DNA of 64,000 nt from Colivivens sp963594655 (GCA_963594655.1 CAVBFD010000004.1:1-64000), one strand, 5' to 3'; counted from the stretch's first letter, positions 26,590-36,073 are shown. Made by a program: numbers and translations. The notes: generated from the letters alone by a model not told the origin.

Positions 26590-28662
26590 ATGAACAAACT
26601 GAAACTGTCACTTGCTTTGGTGCTGCTTGCCATTGTGGGTCTTGTGCATGCCCAGATGCCGAATCCGGTACAGGTGAAGACGCAATTCAAGGAAATCTCC
26701 CCTACAGAGGCGGAGCTTGTCTTTGTAGCCACCATCCAACAGGGTTGGCACATGTACTCAACCAATTATGTGGAGTTCGGCCCGACTGCCACCACAGTGA
26801 ATGTCGAGAAGATTACAGGGGCTAAGTTGAACGGCGCATTGACCCCCAAGACGGATCCTATCAAGAAATACGAGGCTATGTTCGAGGCAGACGTGTATTA
26901 TTTTGAGAACTCAGCCACATTCACCCAGAAGGTGACACTGGAGGGCGGCAAGTACCATGTAGAGGGTTATCTTGAGTACGGCGCATGTAACGACCAGAGC
27001 TGCACTCCCCCTACCAAGGTGGACTTCTCCTTCAGTGGGGAGACGAAGGCCGCCGACAAGAAAGACAGTAAAAAAAAAGCAGAGGGGGTAGCCGAAGAGG
27101 ATAAGGCTGAACCTGCCGCTGAAGCTAATGAGGCTGCGGAAAACGTGGGTGATGACGAGTCCGCTGTTGATTCGTCCGCTGTTTCCGCTGACGAGACGGC
27201 TACTGACGGACTGGCTGACGGTGACGCCGATTTGTGGAGTCCTGTCATTGACCAACTGAAGGCGTTTGAGGAAAAGACCACAGAGGACAGTACCCTGTGG
27301 CACATCTTCGTGTTGGGACTTCTCGGTGGACTGGTGGCGTTGGTCACCCCTTGTGTGTGGCCGATAATACCTATGACCGTCAGTTTCTTCCTGAAACGGT
27401 CGGGCGACAGGAAGCAGGGAATCCGTGATGCGGTCATCTACGGAATATCCATCGTGGTCATCTACCTCGCTCTTGGTCTTATAATAACCGCCCTGTTCGG
27501 TGCGAGTGCCTTGAACGCGCTGTCCACCAACGCCATATTCAATATCTTCTTCTTCCTTATGCTGGTGGTCTTCGCCGCTTCCTTCTTCGGGGCGTTTGAA
27601 CTGCAACTGCCGTCGTCGTGGAGCAGTGCCGTTGACAGTAAGGCAGAGAAGACAGGCGGACTGCTTGGCATCTTCCTCATGGCATTCACCCTCACACTGG
27701 TCAGTTTCTCCTGCACCGGTCCCATCATAGGTTTCCTGCTTGTGGAGGTGTCCACCTCGGGCGACATCCTCTCTCCGGCTGTGGGGATGCTGGGCTTCGC
27801 CATAGCATTGGCCCTTCCGTTCACTGTCTTCGCCATCTTCCCGAGTTGGTTGAAGTCGATGCCCAAGAGCGGTGGCTGGATGAATACCGTGAAGGTGGTG
27901 CTTGGATTCATTGAACTGGCGTTCGCCTTGAAGTTCCTGTCGGTGGCTGACCTCGCCTACGGATGGCACATCCTCGACCGGGAGACTTTCCTCGCCTTGT
28001 GGATTGGACTCGCATGCTGTCTTGCCCTGTACCTCTTCGGACTGATAAAGTTGCCGCATGACGATGCCGACGAACGCAATATAAGTGTCACCCGCTTCTT
28101 CCTCGGACTCGTGTCGCTGGCGTTCGCCATATATATGGTTCCGGGTTTGTGGGGCGCGCCGCTGAAGGCAATCAGCGCGTTCTCTCCTCCCATGTCCACC
28201 CAGGATTTCAACCTCATGTCATCTGAGGTGAAGGTGAGGGCTACCGATTACGATGCCGGGATGCAGATAGCCAAGGCTGAAGGCAAACCGGTGATAATCG
28301 ACTTTACCGGTTTCGGTTGCGTGAACTGTCGTAAGATGGAGGCTGCCGTATGGACAGACACCCAGGTTACCGACATACTGTCGAACGACTACGTACTCAT
28401 ACAACTGTTCGTGGACGACAAGACTCAGCTATCAAGTCCGTTGACCGTGACCGTAGGTGGTCAGGAACGGAAACTGCGTACAGTCGGTGACAAGTGGAGC
28501 TACTTGCAGAGCAGTAAGTTCGGCGCCAACGCACAGCCGTTCTATGTCCTGCTCGACAATGAGGGAAAGCCACTTGCGGCAAGCTATTCGTTTGACGATG
28601 ATGTGGAACACTACAAATCCTTCCTGAAGGCGGGACTTGAGGCTTACAGGAATAAACGGTAA
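26590..28662 (+). CDS. DsbD-like protein-disulfide reductase
   Basis: This 690-aa protein starts at the ATG at 26590, where a clean signal peptide (to VHAQ) begins. The frame extends upstream across a promoter and is not coding there. An N-terminal DsbD-like domain (22-145) is followed by an acidic, Ala-rich linker (about 146-215). The central membrane domain has the paired Cys in TPCVWPIIP and SFSCTGPIIG, and the C-terminal thioredoxin domain has CVNC at 577-580. It should carry electrons from cytoplasmic thioredoxin to periplasmic or outer-surface disulfides. The linker is unusually long and charged. Confidence 0.93.
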   Translation: MNKLKLSLALVLLAIVGLVHAQMPNPVQVKTQFKEISPTEAELVFVATIQQGWHMYSTNYVEFGPTATTVNVEKITGAKLNGALTPKTDPIKKYEAMFEADVYYFENSATFTQKVTLEGGKYHVEGYLEYGACNDQSCTPPTKVDFSFSGETKAADKKDSKKKAEGVAEEDKAEPAAEANEAAENVGDDESAVDSSAVSADETATDGLADGDADLWSPVIDQLKAFEEKTTEDSTLWHIFVLGLLGGLVALVTPCVWPIIPMTVSFFLKRSGDRKQGIRDAVIYGISIVVIYLALGLIITALFGASALNALSTNAIFNIFFFLMLVVFAASFFGAFELQLPSSWSSAVDSKAEKTGGLLGIFLMAFTLTLVSFSCTGPIIGFLLVEVSTSGDILSPAVGMLGFAIALALPFTVFAIFPSWLKSMPKSGGWMNTVKVVLGFIELAFALKFLSVADLAYGWHILDRETFLALWIGLACCLALYLFGLIKLPHDDADERNISVTRFFLGLVSLAFAIYMVPGLWGAPLKAISAFSPPMSTQDFNLMSSEVKVRATDYDAGMQIAKAEGKPVIIDFTGFGCVNCRKMEAAVWTDTQVTDILSNDYVLIQLFVDDKTQLSSPLTVTVGGQERKLRTVGDKWSYLQSSKFGANAQPFYVLLDNEGKPLAASYSFDDDVEHYKSFLKAGLEAYRNKR

Positions 28663-28743
28663 AAAGGCGCGCGCTACACCTTATTATATAATACGCGCGT
28701 GAGGAATAAAATCAATAGAGAACAATAATAACAGACAAGAGAA

Positions 28744-29058
28744 ATGGAAAAAGAGAACAAAAACGGTCAGCTTCAGTTGGAGCTGAAACCAGAGATAGCA
28801 CAGGGCGTTTATGCCAACTTTGCTATAATCGCCAACGCGTCATCTGAGTTCATCATGGATTTCGCCGCCTACCTTCCGGGAATGCCTAAGGCGGATGTGC
28901 GTTCGAGAGTCATCATGGCGCCCGAACATGCGAAGCGTCTTCTGCTCGCCCTCCAGCAGAGGGTGAGTGACTACGAGTCACAGTTCGGCAAGATTGACCT
29001 TAACAAGACTGCGCAGCGCGGTTCCACTATCGCTCCGTTCGGTAACGGTGAGGCGTAA
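28744..29058 (+). CDS. DUF3467 protein
   Basis: This 104-aa soluble protein has a beta-rich core: GVYANFAIIANASSEFIMDFA, then PGMPKADVRSRVIMAPEHAKRLL. This is the DUF3467 pattern. The family has no established function. In other Bacteroidales, as I recall, it sits between rpoC and rpsL. Here it precedes rpsL, but the gene before it is the DsbD-like one. The 81-bp gap upstream has no promoter I can identify. Confidence 0.88.
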   Translation: MEKENKNGQLQLELKPEIAQGVYANFAIIANASSEFIMDFAAYLPGMPKADVRSRVIMAPEHAKRLLLALQQRVSDYESQFGKIDLNKTAQRGSTIAPFGNGEA

Positions 29059-29093
29059 CGCTCTACCTCTGCCCCCGAAAGGGCTACAGGTAC

Positions 29094-29120
29094 TTAACCC
29101 AGGGCATCGCCCTGGGTTAA
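29094..29120 (+). terminator. Perfect 12-bp hairpin after the DUF3467 gene
   Basis: TTAACCCAGGGC (29094-29105) pairs perfectly with GCCCTGGGTTAA (29109-29120) across a 3-nt loop. A T-rich stretch appears only about 12 nt later, so it could be a terminator, an attenuator or an mRNA 3'-end stabiliser. The remaining stretch to 29390 holds the rpsL promoter and leader and no gene. Confidence 0.6.
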
Positions 29121-29254
29121 TTCGTATGCGGTTTTTGTTGTTTTACCCCTCGCAACACACGGTATAAATTAAAAAATGAGGTCTAATCCGTAGAAAATTA
29201 GTGTGATACTGGATAAATAATATGAAAAAGGGGCGTTGTGTAAAAGAATTTTGT

Positions 29255-29262
29255 TACCTTTG
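29255..29262 (+). promoter_or_regulatory. Bacteroidetes -7 box of the rpsL operon
   Basis: TACCTTTG is a full TAnnTTTG match, about 130 bp before the rpsL ATG. A GTTG at 29235-29238 is 16 bp upstream, closer than the usual -33 distance. The leader of about 120 nt may carry ribosomal-protein regulation, but no known motif was recognised. Confidence 0.55.
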
Positions 29263-29390
29263 CACCGCTTTTTGGACTATTGTGTCCGGACTTCTGTGGG
29301 TTCGGCACAGGTTCGGGGCGTGTCCACACGGTTGGGCAGACGATGAATTGAATGTAATAAACAAAATAATATAATAAAAAATCAAACAAA

Positions 29391-29771
29391 ATGCCTACTA
29401 TTCAACAACTAGTCAGAAAAGGTAGAAGAGTATTGGTAGACAAGAGCAAGTCACCTGCTTTGGATTCATGTCCACAGCGTCGTGGTGTTTGCGTGCGTGT
29501 CTACACCACTACTCCGAAGAAACCGAACTCAGCGATGCGTAAAGTAGCACGTGTCCGCTTGACAAACAAGAAGGAAGTCAACTCCTACATTCCGGGAGAA
29601 GGTCACAACTTGCAGGAGCACTCAATCGTCCTCGTACGTGGCGGTCGTGTGAAGGACCTTCCCGGTGTGCGTTACCACATCATCCGTGGCGCACTCGATA
29701 CAGCAGGAGTGGAGAGCCGCACTCAGCGCCGCTCTAAGTACGGAGCAAAGCGTCCAAAGGCAAAGAAGTAA
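29391..29771 (+). CDS. rpsL: Ribosomal protein uS12
   Basis: This 126-aa protein is full length. It has the decoding-centre loops TTTPKKPNSAMRKVARV and VRGGRVKDLPGVRYH. Lys at the first streptomycin-related position (KKPNS) and at RVKDLPG is the wild-type, sensitive form. It is the first gene of the str/S10/spc/alpha block, preceded by an AT-rich leader without a Shine-Dalgarno sequence. Confidence 0.98.
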   Translation: MPTIQQLVRKGRRVLVDKSKSPALDSCPQRRGVCVRVYTTTPKKPNSAMRKVARVRLTNKKEVNSYIPGEGHNLQEHSIVLVRGGRVKDLPGVRYHIIRGALDTAGVESRTQRRSKYGAKRPKAKK

Positions 29772-29897
29772 ACAAACAGTTCAAATTAACAAATCAGTTG
29801 GTTTGATGGACGCTAAGAAGGTTGAGTAAATATTCGAGTGAGAATGTTGAAGTGACACAATTTGCAACCTCAGACTACAATTCAAACAAACAAAGCA

Positions 29898-30374
29898 ATG
29901 AGAAAAGCTAAACCAAAGAAGCGCGTTATTCTTCCAGACCCAGTGTATGGTGACGTGAAGGTGACTAAGTTCGTGAACCACCTTATGTACGATGGAAAGA
30001 AAAGTATCGCGTATTCAATCTTCTACAATGCTCTTTCAATCGTAGAGAACAAGATGAAGGACGGAGAGAACTCTCCAGTCGAGGTATGGAAGAAGGCTCT
30101 TGACAACATCACCCCACAGGTGGAGGTTAAGTCACGCCGTATCGGTGGCGCCACCTTCCAGGTTCCTACAGAGATCCGCGCCGACAGAAAAGAGGCGATC
30201 TCAATGAAGAACATGATTTCTTTCGCCCGCAAGCGTTCAGGCAAGAACATGGCTGAGAAGCTCTCTGCCGAGATTATGGACGCGTTCAACGAGCAGGGCG
30301 GAGCGTTCAAGCGTAAGGAGGACATGCACCGCATGGCTGAGGCTAACCGCGCGTTCGCACATTTCAGATTCTGA
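29898..30374 (+). CDS. rpsG: Ribosomal protein uS7
   Basis: This 158-aa protein starts at the ATG at 29898 (MRKAKPKKR); the open frame extends 12 codons upstream but that part is not S7. The VKSRRIGGATFQVP and KKSIAYSIFYNAL segments are typical. It follows rpsL after a 126-bp gap that contains no recognised element. It nucleates assembly of the 30S head. Confidence 0.97.
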   Translation: MRKAKPKKRVILPDPVYGDVKVTKFVNHLMYDGKKSIAYSIFYNALSIVENKMKDGENSPVEVWKKALDNITPQVEVKSRRIGGATFQVPTEIRADRKEAISMKNMISFARKRSGKNMAEKLSAEIMDAFNEQGGAFKRKEDMHRMAEANRAFAHFRF

Positions 30375-30416
30375 TATAGGTATAAAGGTAAAAGGAAATA
30401 AGGAAAACGAAAGATT

Positions 30417-32534
30417 ATGGCAAAACGTGATTTGCATCTGACGCGTAATATCGGTATCATGGCGCATATCGATGCGGGTAAGACTACCACTTCCGAGCGT
30501 ATCCTCTACTACACTGGACTGACCCACAAGATCGGTGAGGTTCATGACGGTGCGGCTACAATGGACTGGATGGCCCAGGAGCAGGAGCGTGGTATCACTA
30601 TCACTTCCGCGGCGACCACAACATATTGGAACTGGAATAACGACAAGTATAAGATAAACCTGATAGATACCCCGGGACACGTTGATTTCACCGCAGAGGT
30701 GGAGCGTTCACTCCGTGTCCTCGACGGTGCGGTCGCTACATACTGCGCCGTTGGTGGTGTCGAGCCGCAGTCTGAGACTGTTTGGCGTCAGGCTGACAAG
30801 TATAATGTGCCACGTATCGGATACGTGAACAAGATGGACCGTTCAGGCGCTGACTTCTTCGAGGTGGTTCGCCAGATGAAGGATGTGCTTGGAGCTAAAC
30901 CTTGTCCAATCGTTATCCCAATCGGTGCTGAGGAGACATTCAAGGGTGTTGTTGACCTCATCAAGATGAAAGCCATCCTGTGGCATGACGAGAGTCTTGG
31001 CGCAGAATATGAGGTGGACGAGATTCCGGCTGACTTGAAGGCTGAGGCTGACGAGTGGAGAGACAAGCTCCTCGAAACTGCTTCTGAGTTCGACGAGGCT
31101 CTTATGGAGAAGTACTTCGACGATCCTTCCACAATCACTGAGGAGGAGATTATCACCGCTGTCCGCAAGGGAACAGTAAGCATGGAGATCACCCCTATGC
31201 TTTGTGGTTCTTCATTCAAGAACAAGGGTGTGCAGACACTGCTCGACTATGTGTGCGCCTTCCTTCCGTCACCTCTTGACACTCCTAACGTGGTTGGTTC
31301 AAACCCTGTCACAAAGGAGGAAGAGGACCGCAGACCGGATGAGGCTGAGAAGACATCGGCTCTTGCGTTCAAGATCGCCACTGACCCATATGTCGGCCGT
31401 CTGACTTTCGTTCGTGTCTATTCAGGTAAGATTGAGGCAGGTTCTTATATATACAACAGCCGTTCCGGAAAGAAGGAGCGTATCTCACGTCTGTTCCAGA
31501 TGCACTCAAACCACCAGAACCCGGTTGAGGTTATCTCAGCTGGAGACATAGGTGCGGTAGTAGGTCTGAAGGACATCCACACAGGTGACACACTCTGTGA
31601 TGAGGACGCGCCAATCGTACTGGAGTCAATGGACTTCCCAGAGCCGGTTATCGGTATTGCGGTTGAGCCGAAGACCCAGAAGGATCTCGACAAGCTGTCT
31701 GTAGGTCTCGCTAAGTTGGCTGAGGAAGACCCGACATTCACTGTGCGTACCGACGAGCAGAGCGGTCAGACCGTCATCTCCGGTATGGGTGAGCTTCACC
31801 TCGACATCATCATCGACCGTCTGAAGCGTGAGTTCAAGGTTGAGTGTAACCAGGGTAAGCCACAGGTTAACTATAAGGAAGCGATCACCAAGGCTGTCAA
31901 CCTCCGTGAGGTTTACAAGAAGCAGTCAGGTGGACGTGGTAAGTTCGCCGACATCATAGTAGAGGTTGGTCCCGTTGACGAGGACTTCACTCAGGGCGGT
32001 CTGCAGTTCGTTGATGAGGTGAAGGGCGGTAACATTCCTAAGGAGTTCATCCCGTCAGTACAGAAGGGATTCACCAACGCCATGAGCAACGGTATACTCG
32101 GCGGATTCCCGATGGATTCACTGAAGGTTCGTCTGATTGACGGTTCGTTCCACCCGGTTGACTCCGACCAGTTGTCATTTGAAATCTGTGCATTGCAGGC
32201 TTACAAGAACGCTTGTGCCCAGGCTAAGCCAGTCCTGATGGAGCCTATTATGAAACTGGAGGTAGTTACCCCGGAGGAGAACATGGGTGATGTCATCGGT
32301 GACTTGAACAAGCGCCGTGGTCAGGTAGAGGGAATGGACACAAGCCGTTCAGGCGCGAGAATCGTCAAGGCGATGGTTCCGCTGTCAGAGATGTTCGGAT
32401 ATGTGACAGCCCTGCGTACCATCACTTCAGGCCGTGCCACTTCAACCATGTCGTATGACCACCATGCTCCTGTGTCAAGTTCTGTCGCTAAGGCGGTTCT
32501 TCAGGAATGTGGAGGTAGGGCAGACCTCGTATAA
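30417..32534 (+). CDS. fusA: Elongation factor G
   Basis: This 705-aa GTPase has G1 AHIDAGKTT (near 16-24), G3 DTPGHVDF and G4 NKMD, followed by domains II-V of normal length. It drives translocation on the ribosome. No tuf gene follows; rpsJ comes next, the Bacteroidetes arrangement. Confidence 0.98.
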   Translation: MAKRDLHLTRNIGIMAHIDAGKTTTSERILYYTGLTHKIGEVHDGAATMDWMAQEQERGITITSAATTTYWNWNNDKYKINLIDTPGHVDFTAEVERSLRVLDGAVATYCAVGGVEPQSETVWRQADKYNVPRIGYVNKMDRSGADFFEVVRQMKDVLGAKPCPIVIPIGAEETFKGVVDLIKMKAILWHDESLGAEYEVDEIPADLKAEADEWRDKLLETASEFDEALMEKYFDDPSTITEEEIITAVRKGTVSMEITPMLCGSSFKNKGVQTLLDYVCAFLPSPLDTPNVVGSNPVTKEEEDRRPDEAEKTSALAFKIATDPYVGRLTFVRVYSGKIEAGSYIYNSRSGKKERISRLFQMHSNHQNPVEVISAGDIGAVVGLKDIHTGDTLCDEDAPIVLESMDFPEPVIGIAVEPKTQKDLDKLSVGLAKLAEEDPTFTVRTDEQSGQTVISGMGELHLDIIIDRLKREFKVECNQGKPQVNYKEAITKAVNLREVYKKQSGGRGKFADIIVEVGPVDEDFTQGGLQFVDEVKGGNIPKEFIPSVQKGFTNAMSNGILGGFPMDSLKVRLIDGSFHPVDSDQLSFEICALQAYKNACAQAKPVLMEPIMKLEVVTPEENMGDVIGDLNKRRGQVEGMDTSRSGARIVKAMVPLSEMFGYVTALRTITSGRATSTMSYDHHAPVSSSVAKAVLQECGGRADLV

Positions 32535-32624
32535 ACAGTAAATAAGGAAAGGTGCGGGCTAGCAAACGACTCTTAGTCCGCACATTATCCCAGTCAATAA
32601 ATACATTAATAACAAAACAAGACA

Positions 32625-32930
32625 ATGAGTCAAAAGATTAGAATCAAGCTGAAATCCTACGACCACAACTTGGTGGACAAGTCTGCCGAGAAGATCGTGA
32701 AGACAGTGAAGGCTACAGACGCTACAGTCAGTGGACCAATTCCATTGCCAACCCACAAGCGTATTTTCACAGTCAACAGAAGTACATTCGTAAACAAGAA
32801 GTCACGTGAGCAGTTCGAGTTGAACACTTACAAGAGGCTTATCGACATTTACGACGCTACTCCAAAGACTGTAGACTCGCTGATGAAGTTGGAGTTGCCC
32901 AGCGGTGTGGAAGTAGAGATTAAGGTATAG
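32625..32930 (+). CDS. rpsJ: Ribosomal protein uS10
   Basis: This 101-aa protein has the typical start (QKIRIKLKSYDHNLVD) and the loop GPIPLPTHKRIFTVNRS. It opens the S10 part of the cluster, 90 bp after fusA. It acts in the 30S head and, in other bacteria, in NusB/NusE antitermination. Confidence 0.98.
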   Translation: MSQKIRIKLKSYDHNLVDKSAEKIVKTVKATDATVSGPIPLPTHKRIFTVNRSTFVNKKSREQFELNTYKRLIDIYDATPKTVDSLMKLELPSGVEVEIKV

Positions 32931-32961
32931 GATTCAGAGAAACAATTAAACAAATCAAGAA

Positions 32962-33576
32962 ATGCCAGGATTATTAGGAAAGAAAATCGGAATGACATCC
33001 GTTTTCAGTGCTGATGGAAAGAATCTTCCATGCACTGTTATCGAAGTAGGTCCTTGTGTTGTAACCCAGGTAAAGACTGTTGAGAAAGACGGTTATGCGG
33101 CTGTTCAGGTAGGCTTTCAGGAAGCTAAGGAGAAGAACACCTCAAAACCGATGAAGGGTCATTTCCAGAAAGCGGGTACAACTCCAAAGAGACACTTGGC
33201 CGAGTTCGCGTTTGACGAGGAGCATAACCTCGGTGATGTAATCACTGTAGAGCTCTTCAATGATGCCTCTTACGTTGACGTAGTGGGGACATCTAAGGGT
33301 AAAGGCTTCCAGGGTGTAGTAAAACGCCACGGATTCGGTGGTGTCGGACAGGCTACCCACGGTCAGGACGACCGTCTGCGCAAGCCGGGTTCAATCGGCG
33401 CTTGTGCCACTCCTTCACGTGTGTTCAAGAACTTGAGGATGGGTGGCCAGATGGGTAATGTGCAGGTGACTACACACAACCTTCAGGTGATTAAGGTTAT
33501 TCCAGAACACAACCTCCTTCTTTTGAAGGGTTCTGTTCCGGGAAGTAAAGGTTCAATCGTAACAATCAAGAAGTAA
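32962..33576 (+). CDS. rplC: Ribosomal protein uL3
   Basis: This 204-aa protein has LGKKIGMTSVF at the N-terminus and the conserved KGKGFQGVVKRHGF and ATHGQDDRLRKPGSIG segments. Its stop shares one base with the rplD start (TAATG at 33574-33578), suggesting coupled translation. Confidence 0.98.
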   Translation: MPGLLGKKIGMTSVFSADGKNLPCTVIEVGPCVVTQVKTVEKDGYAAVQVGFQEAKEKNTSKPMKGHFQKAGTTPKRHLAEFAFDEEHNLGDVITVELFNDASYVDVVGTSKGKGFQGVVKRHGFGGVGQATHGQDDRLRKPGSIGACATPSRVFKNLRMGGQMGNVQVTTHNLQVIKVIPEHNLLLLKGSVPGSKGSIVTIKK

Positions 33577-34205
33577 TGGAAGTTTCAGTTTTAAACATTA
33601 AAGGTCAAGAGACTGGTAAGAAGGTTGAATTGAATGACGCTATCTTCGGAATTGAACCTAACGACCACGTTGTTTATCTTGCGGTAAATCAATATTTGGC
33701 TGCACAGCGTCAGGGTACGCACAAGTCAAAGGAGAGAAGTGAAATCACAGGTTCAACACGCAAGCTCATCCGTCAGAAAGGCGGCGGCGGTGCGCGTCGT
33801 GGTGACATCAAGTCTCCGGTTCTCAGAGGCGGTGGCCGTGTGTTCGGTCCGAAGCCACGTGACTATTGGTTCAAGCTCAACAAGAAAGTGAAGAGCCTTG
33901 CCCGTAAAAGTGCCTTGACATACAAGGCGCAGCAGAATGCGATTGTTGTTGTAGAGGACTTCGATTTTGAGGCTCCAAAAACAAAATCATTCGTTGAATT
34001 GCAGAAAAATCTCAATATAGAAGGTAAAAAGTTACTTCTCGTATTGCCGGGTAATAATAAAAACGTATATTTGTCGGCTCGTAATGTGCAGCGCGTGGAA
34101 GTCGCTTCAGTAAGTGCACTCAATACATACAATGTGATGAATGCAAATGTACTTGTTGTGACTGAAAATGCGCTTAAATTGGTTGACGAAACTTTTAACA
34201 AGTAA
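33576..34205 (+). CDS. rplD: Ribosomal protein uL4
   Basis: This 209-aa protein has the extended loop RQKGGGGARRGDIKSPVLRGGG that lines the exit tunnel. In E. coli L4 represses the S10 operon; whether it does so here is unknown. Confidence 0.97.
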   Translation: MEVSVLNIKGQETGKKVELNDAIFGIEPNDHVVYLAVNQYLAAQRQGTHKSKERSEITGSTRKLIRQKGGGGARRGDIKSPVLRGGGRVFGPKPRDYWFKLNKKVKSLARKSALTYKAQQNAIVVVEDFDFEAPKTKSFVELQKNLNIEGKKLLLVLPGNNKNVYLSARNVQRVEVASVSALNTYNVMNANVLVVTENALKLVDETFNK

Positions 34206-34210
34206 GGAGG
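34204..34210 (+). promoter_or_regulatory. Strong Shine-Dalgarno of rplW
   Basis: AAGGAGG lies 6 nt before the rplW ATG at 34217, a textbook ribosome binding site. Most genes in this cluster have only A-rich leaders. Confidence 0.85.
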
Positions 34211-34216
34211 TACAGT

Positions 34217-34510
34217 ATGGCATATATTATCAAACCATTGGTAACAGAGAAGATGACAGCCGTAACGGAGAAGCAGAACAACAAGTTCGGCTTCATTGTG
34301 CATCCTAAGGCCAATAAGATTGAGATTCAGAAAGAAGTAGAAGCAAAGTATAATGTAAATGTAGTTTCAGTTAACACCATGAAGTACGCTGGTAAGCGTA
34401 AGAGCCGTTACACACGCGCTGGTGTTATCAAGGGACAGACCAATGCCTACAAGAAGGCAGTTGTCACCCTCAAGGAAGGTGAAACTATCGATTTCTTTAG
34501 TAACATTTAA
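34217..34510 (+). CDS. rplW: Ribosomal protein uL23
   Basis: This 97-aa protein has IIKPLVTEKMT at the start and the GKRKSRYTR loop. It sits at the exit tunnel and docks trigger factor and SRP. It has one of the few strong Shine-Dalgarno sequences in the cluster. Confidence 0.97.
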   Translation: MAYIIKPLVTEKMTAVTEKQNNKFGFIVHPKANKIEIQKEVEAKYNVNVVSVNTMKYAGKRKSRYTRAGVIKGQTNAYKKAVVTLKEGETIDFFSNI

Positions 34511-34517
34511 TTGAAAA

Positions 34518-35342
34518 ATGGGTATTCGTAAATTCAGACCTACTACTCCAGGTCAAAGACACAAAGCTATTGGTACTTTTGATGATGTTACTACATCGGT
34601 ACCAGAAAAGTCTCTTGTATTCGGTAAGAGAAGTACAGGCGGACGTAACAACTACGGTAAGATGACTGTTCGCTACAGAGGCGGCGGCCATAAGAGGCTT
34701 ATACGTATCATCGACTTCAAGAGAGACAAAGATGGAATCCCAGCTGTTGTTAAGACAATCGAGTATGATCCTAACAGATCTGCCCGTATTGCACTTCTGT
34801 TCTATGCAGATGGTGAAAAACGTTACATCGTCGCTCCAAATGGATTGCAGGTGGGCGCTACACTGATGTCCGGTGACAATGCCGCTCCGGACCTCGGCAA
34901 CACTCTACCTCTCCAGAACATCCCGGTCGGTACCGTCATCCACAATATCGAGCTTCGTCCTGGTCAGGGCGCCAAGATGGTAAGGTCCGCCGGTAATTTC
35001 GCTCAGTTGACTTCACGTGAAGGACGCTATTGCGTAATCAAGCTGCCTTCAGGTGAGATTAGAAAAATTCTTTCAGTCTGTCGTGCTACAATCGGTAGCG
35101 TGAGCAACTCAGACCACGCACTTGAGTCATCAGGTAAGGCAGGTCGCTCACGTTGGTTGGGTCGTCGTCCTCACAACCGTGGTGTTGTGATGAACCCGCA
35201 CGATCACCCGATGGGTGGTGGTGAAGGCCGTCAGTCAGGAGGTCACCCACGTTCACGCAACGGTTTGTACTCTAAGGGTCTCAAGACCCGCGCTCCTAAG
35301 AAGGGCTCTAACAAGTACATTATTGAAAGACGTAAGAAGTAA
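34518..35342 (+). CDS. rplB: Ribosomal protein uL2
   Basis: This 274-aa protein has the RGGGHKRLIRIIDF and HPMGGGEGRQSGGHPRS segments, the latter with the His needed near the peptidyl transferase centre. Length and position are normal. Confidence 0.98.
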   Translation: MGIRKFRPTTPGQRHKAIGTFDDVTTSVPEKSLVFGKRSTGGRNNYGKMTVRYRGGGHKRLIRIIDFKRDKDGIPAVVKTIEYDPNRSARIALLFYADGEKRYIVAPNGLQVGATLMSGDNAAPDLGNTLPLQNIPVGTVIHNIELRPGQGAKMVRSAGNFAQLTSREGRYCVIKLPSGEIRKILSVCRATIGSVSNSDHALESSGKAGRSRWLGRRPHNRGVVMNPHDHPMGGGEGRQSGGHPRSRNGLYSKGLKTRAPKKGSNKYIIERRKK

Positions 35343-35363
35343 CAAAGTTAACTAAGTAGAAAT

Positions 35364-35633
35364 ATGAGTCGATCATTAAAAAAAGGTCCATATATCAACG
35401 TTAAGCTCGAAAAGAAGGTTCTCGCAATGAACGAGAGCGGCAAGAAGAGCGTTATCAAGTCATGGGCAAGAGCTTCAATGATTTCCCCGGATTTCGTGGG
35501 CCATACCATTGCGGTTCATAACGGTAACAAATTCATCCCTGTCTACATTACTGAAAACATGGTAGGCCACAAACTTGGAGAGTTTGCGCTTACACGTACT
35601 TTCCGCGGTCACGCAGGTAACAGGAAGAAGTAA
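35364..35633 (+). CDS. rpsS: Ribosomal protein uS19
   Basis: This 89-aa protein begins SRSLKKGPYINVKL and ends with GEFALTRTFRGHAG. It pairs with S13 in the 30S head. Confidence 0.97.
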   Translation: MSRSLKKGPYINVKLEKKVLAMNESGKKSVIKSWARASMISPDFVGHTIAVHNGNKFIPVYITENMVGHKLGEFALTRTFRGHAGNRKK

Positions 35634-35663
35634 ACAGTTATTTGAAATAAAGAAAAATACATA

Positions 35664-36071
35664 ATGGGATCAAGAAAGAAAATAATGGCCCAAAAACAAA
35701 AGGAGGCCAGAAAGACTACCTACTTTGCTAGGCTCTGCAATGTTCCTTCATCTCCCCGCAAGATGCGCTATGTGGCTGACCTTGTAAGAGGAATGGAAGT
35801 GGGCAAGGCATTGGCTACTCTTAAGTTCTGCTCGAAGGACGCTTCCAATGATCTCGAGAAGTTGGTGCGCTCTGCAATTGCCAACTGGGAGCAGAAGAAC
35901 GACAGAAAGGCTGAGAATGGCGAACTGTTCATCACACGAATCTTCGTTGACGAAGGTGTGACTCTCAAGCGCATGAGACCTGCTCCGCAAGGACGCGGAT
36001 ACAGGATTCGCAAACGCTCAAATCATGTTACAGTATTTGTGGACACTAAAACTACTAATGAGGAGAATTGA
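35664..36071 (+). CDS. rplV: Ribosomal protein uL22
   Basis: This 135-aa protein keeps NVPSSPRKMRYVADLVRGM and the tunnel-lining loop KRMRPAPQGRGYRIRKRS. The start MGSRKKIMAQKQKEA matches the Bacteroidetes N-terminal extension. Confidence 0.97.
   Translation: MGSRKKIMAQKQKEARKTTYFARLCNVPSSPRKMRYVADLVRGMEVGKALATLKFCSKDASNDLEKLVRSAIANWEQKNDRKAENGELFITRIFVDEGVTLKRMRPAPQGRGYRIRKRSNHVTVFVDTKTTNEEN
36061..36066 (+). promoter_or_regulatory. Shine-Dalgarno of rpsC inside rplV
   Basis: AGGAGA lies 7 nt before the ATG at 36074 and just inside the rplV stop. It supports that ATG over the TTG at 36068. Confidence 0.75.
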
Positions 36072-36073
36072 CT

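Noticed and set aside
26911..28059. 382-aa open frame antisense to the DsbD-like gene
   Set aside because: It is of low-complexity charged composition and opposite a well-supported gene.
32535..32624. Missing tuf gene as a deletion
   Set aside because: Absence of tuf between fusA and rpsJ is the normal Bacteroidetes arrangement.
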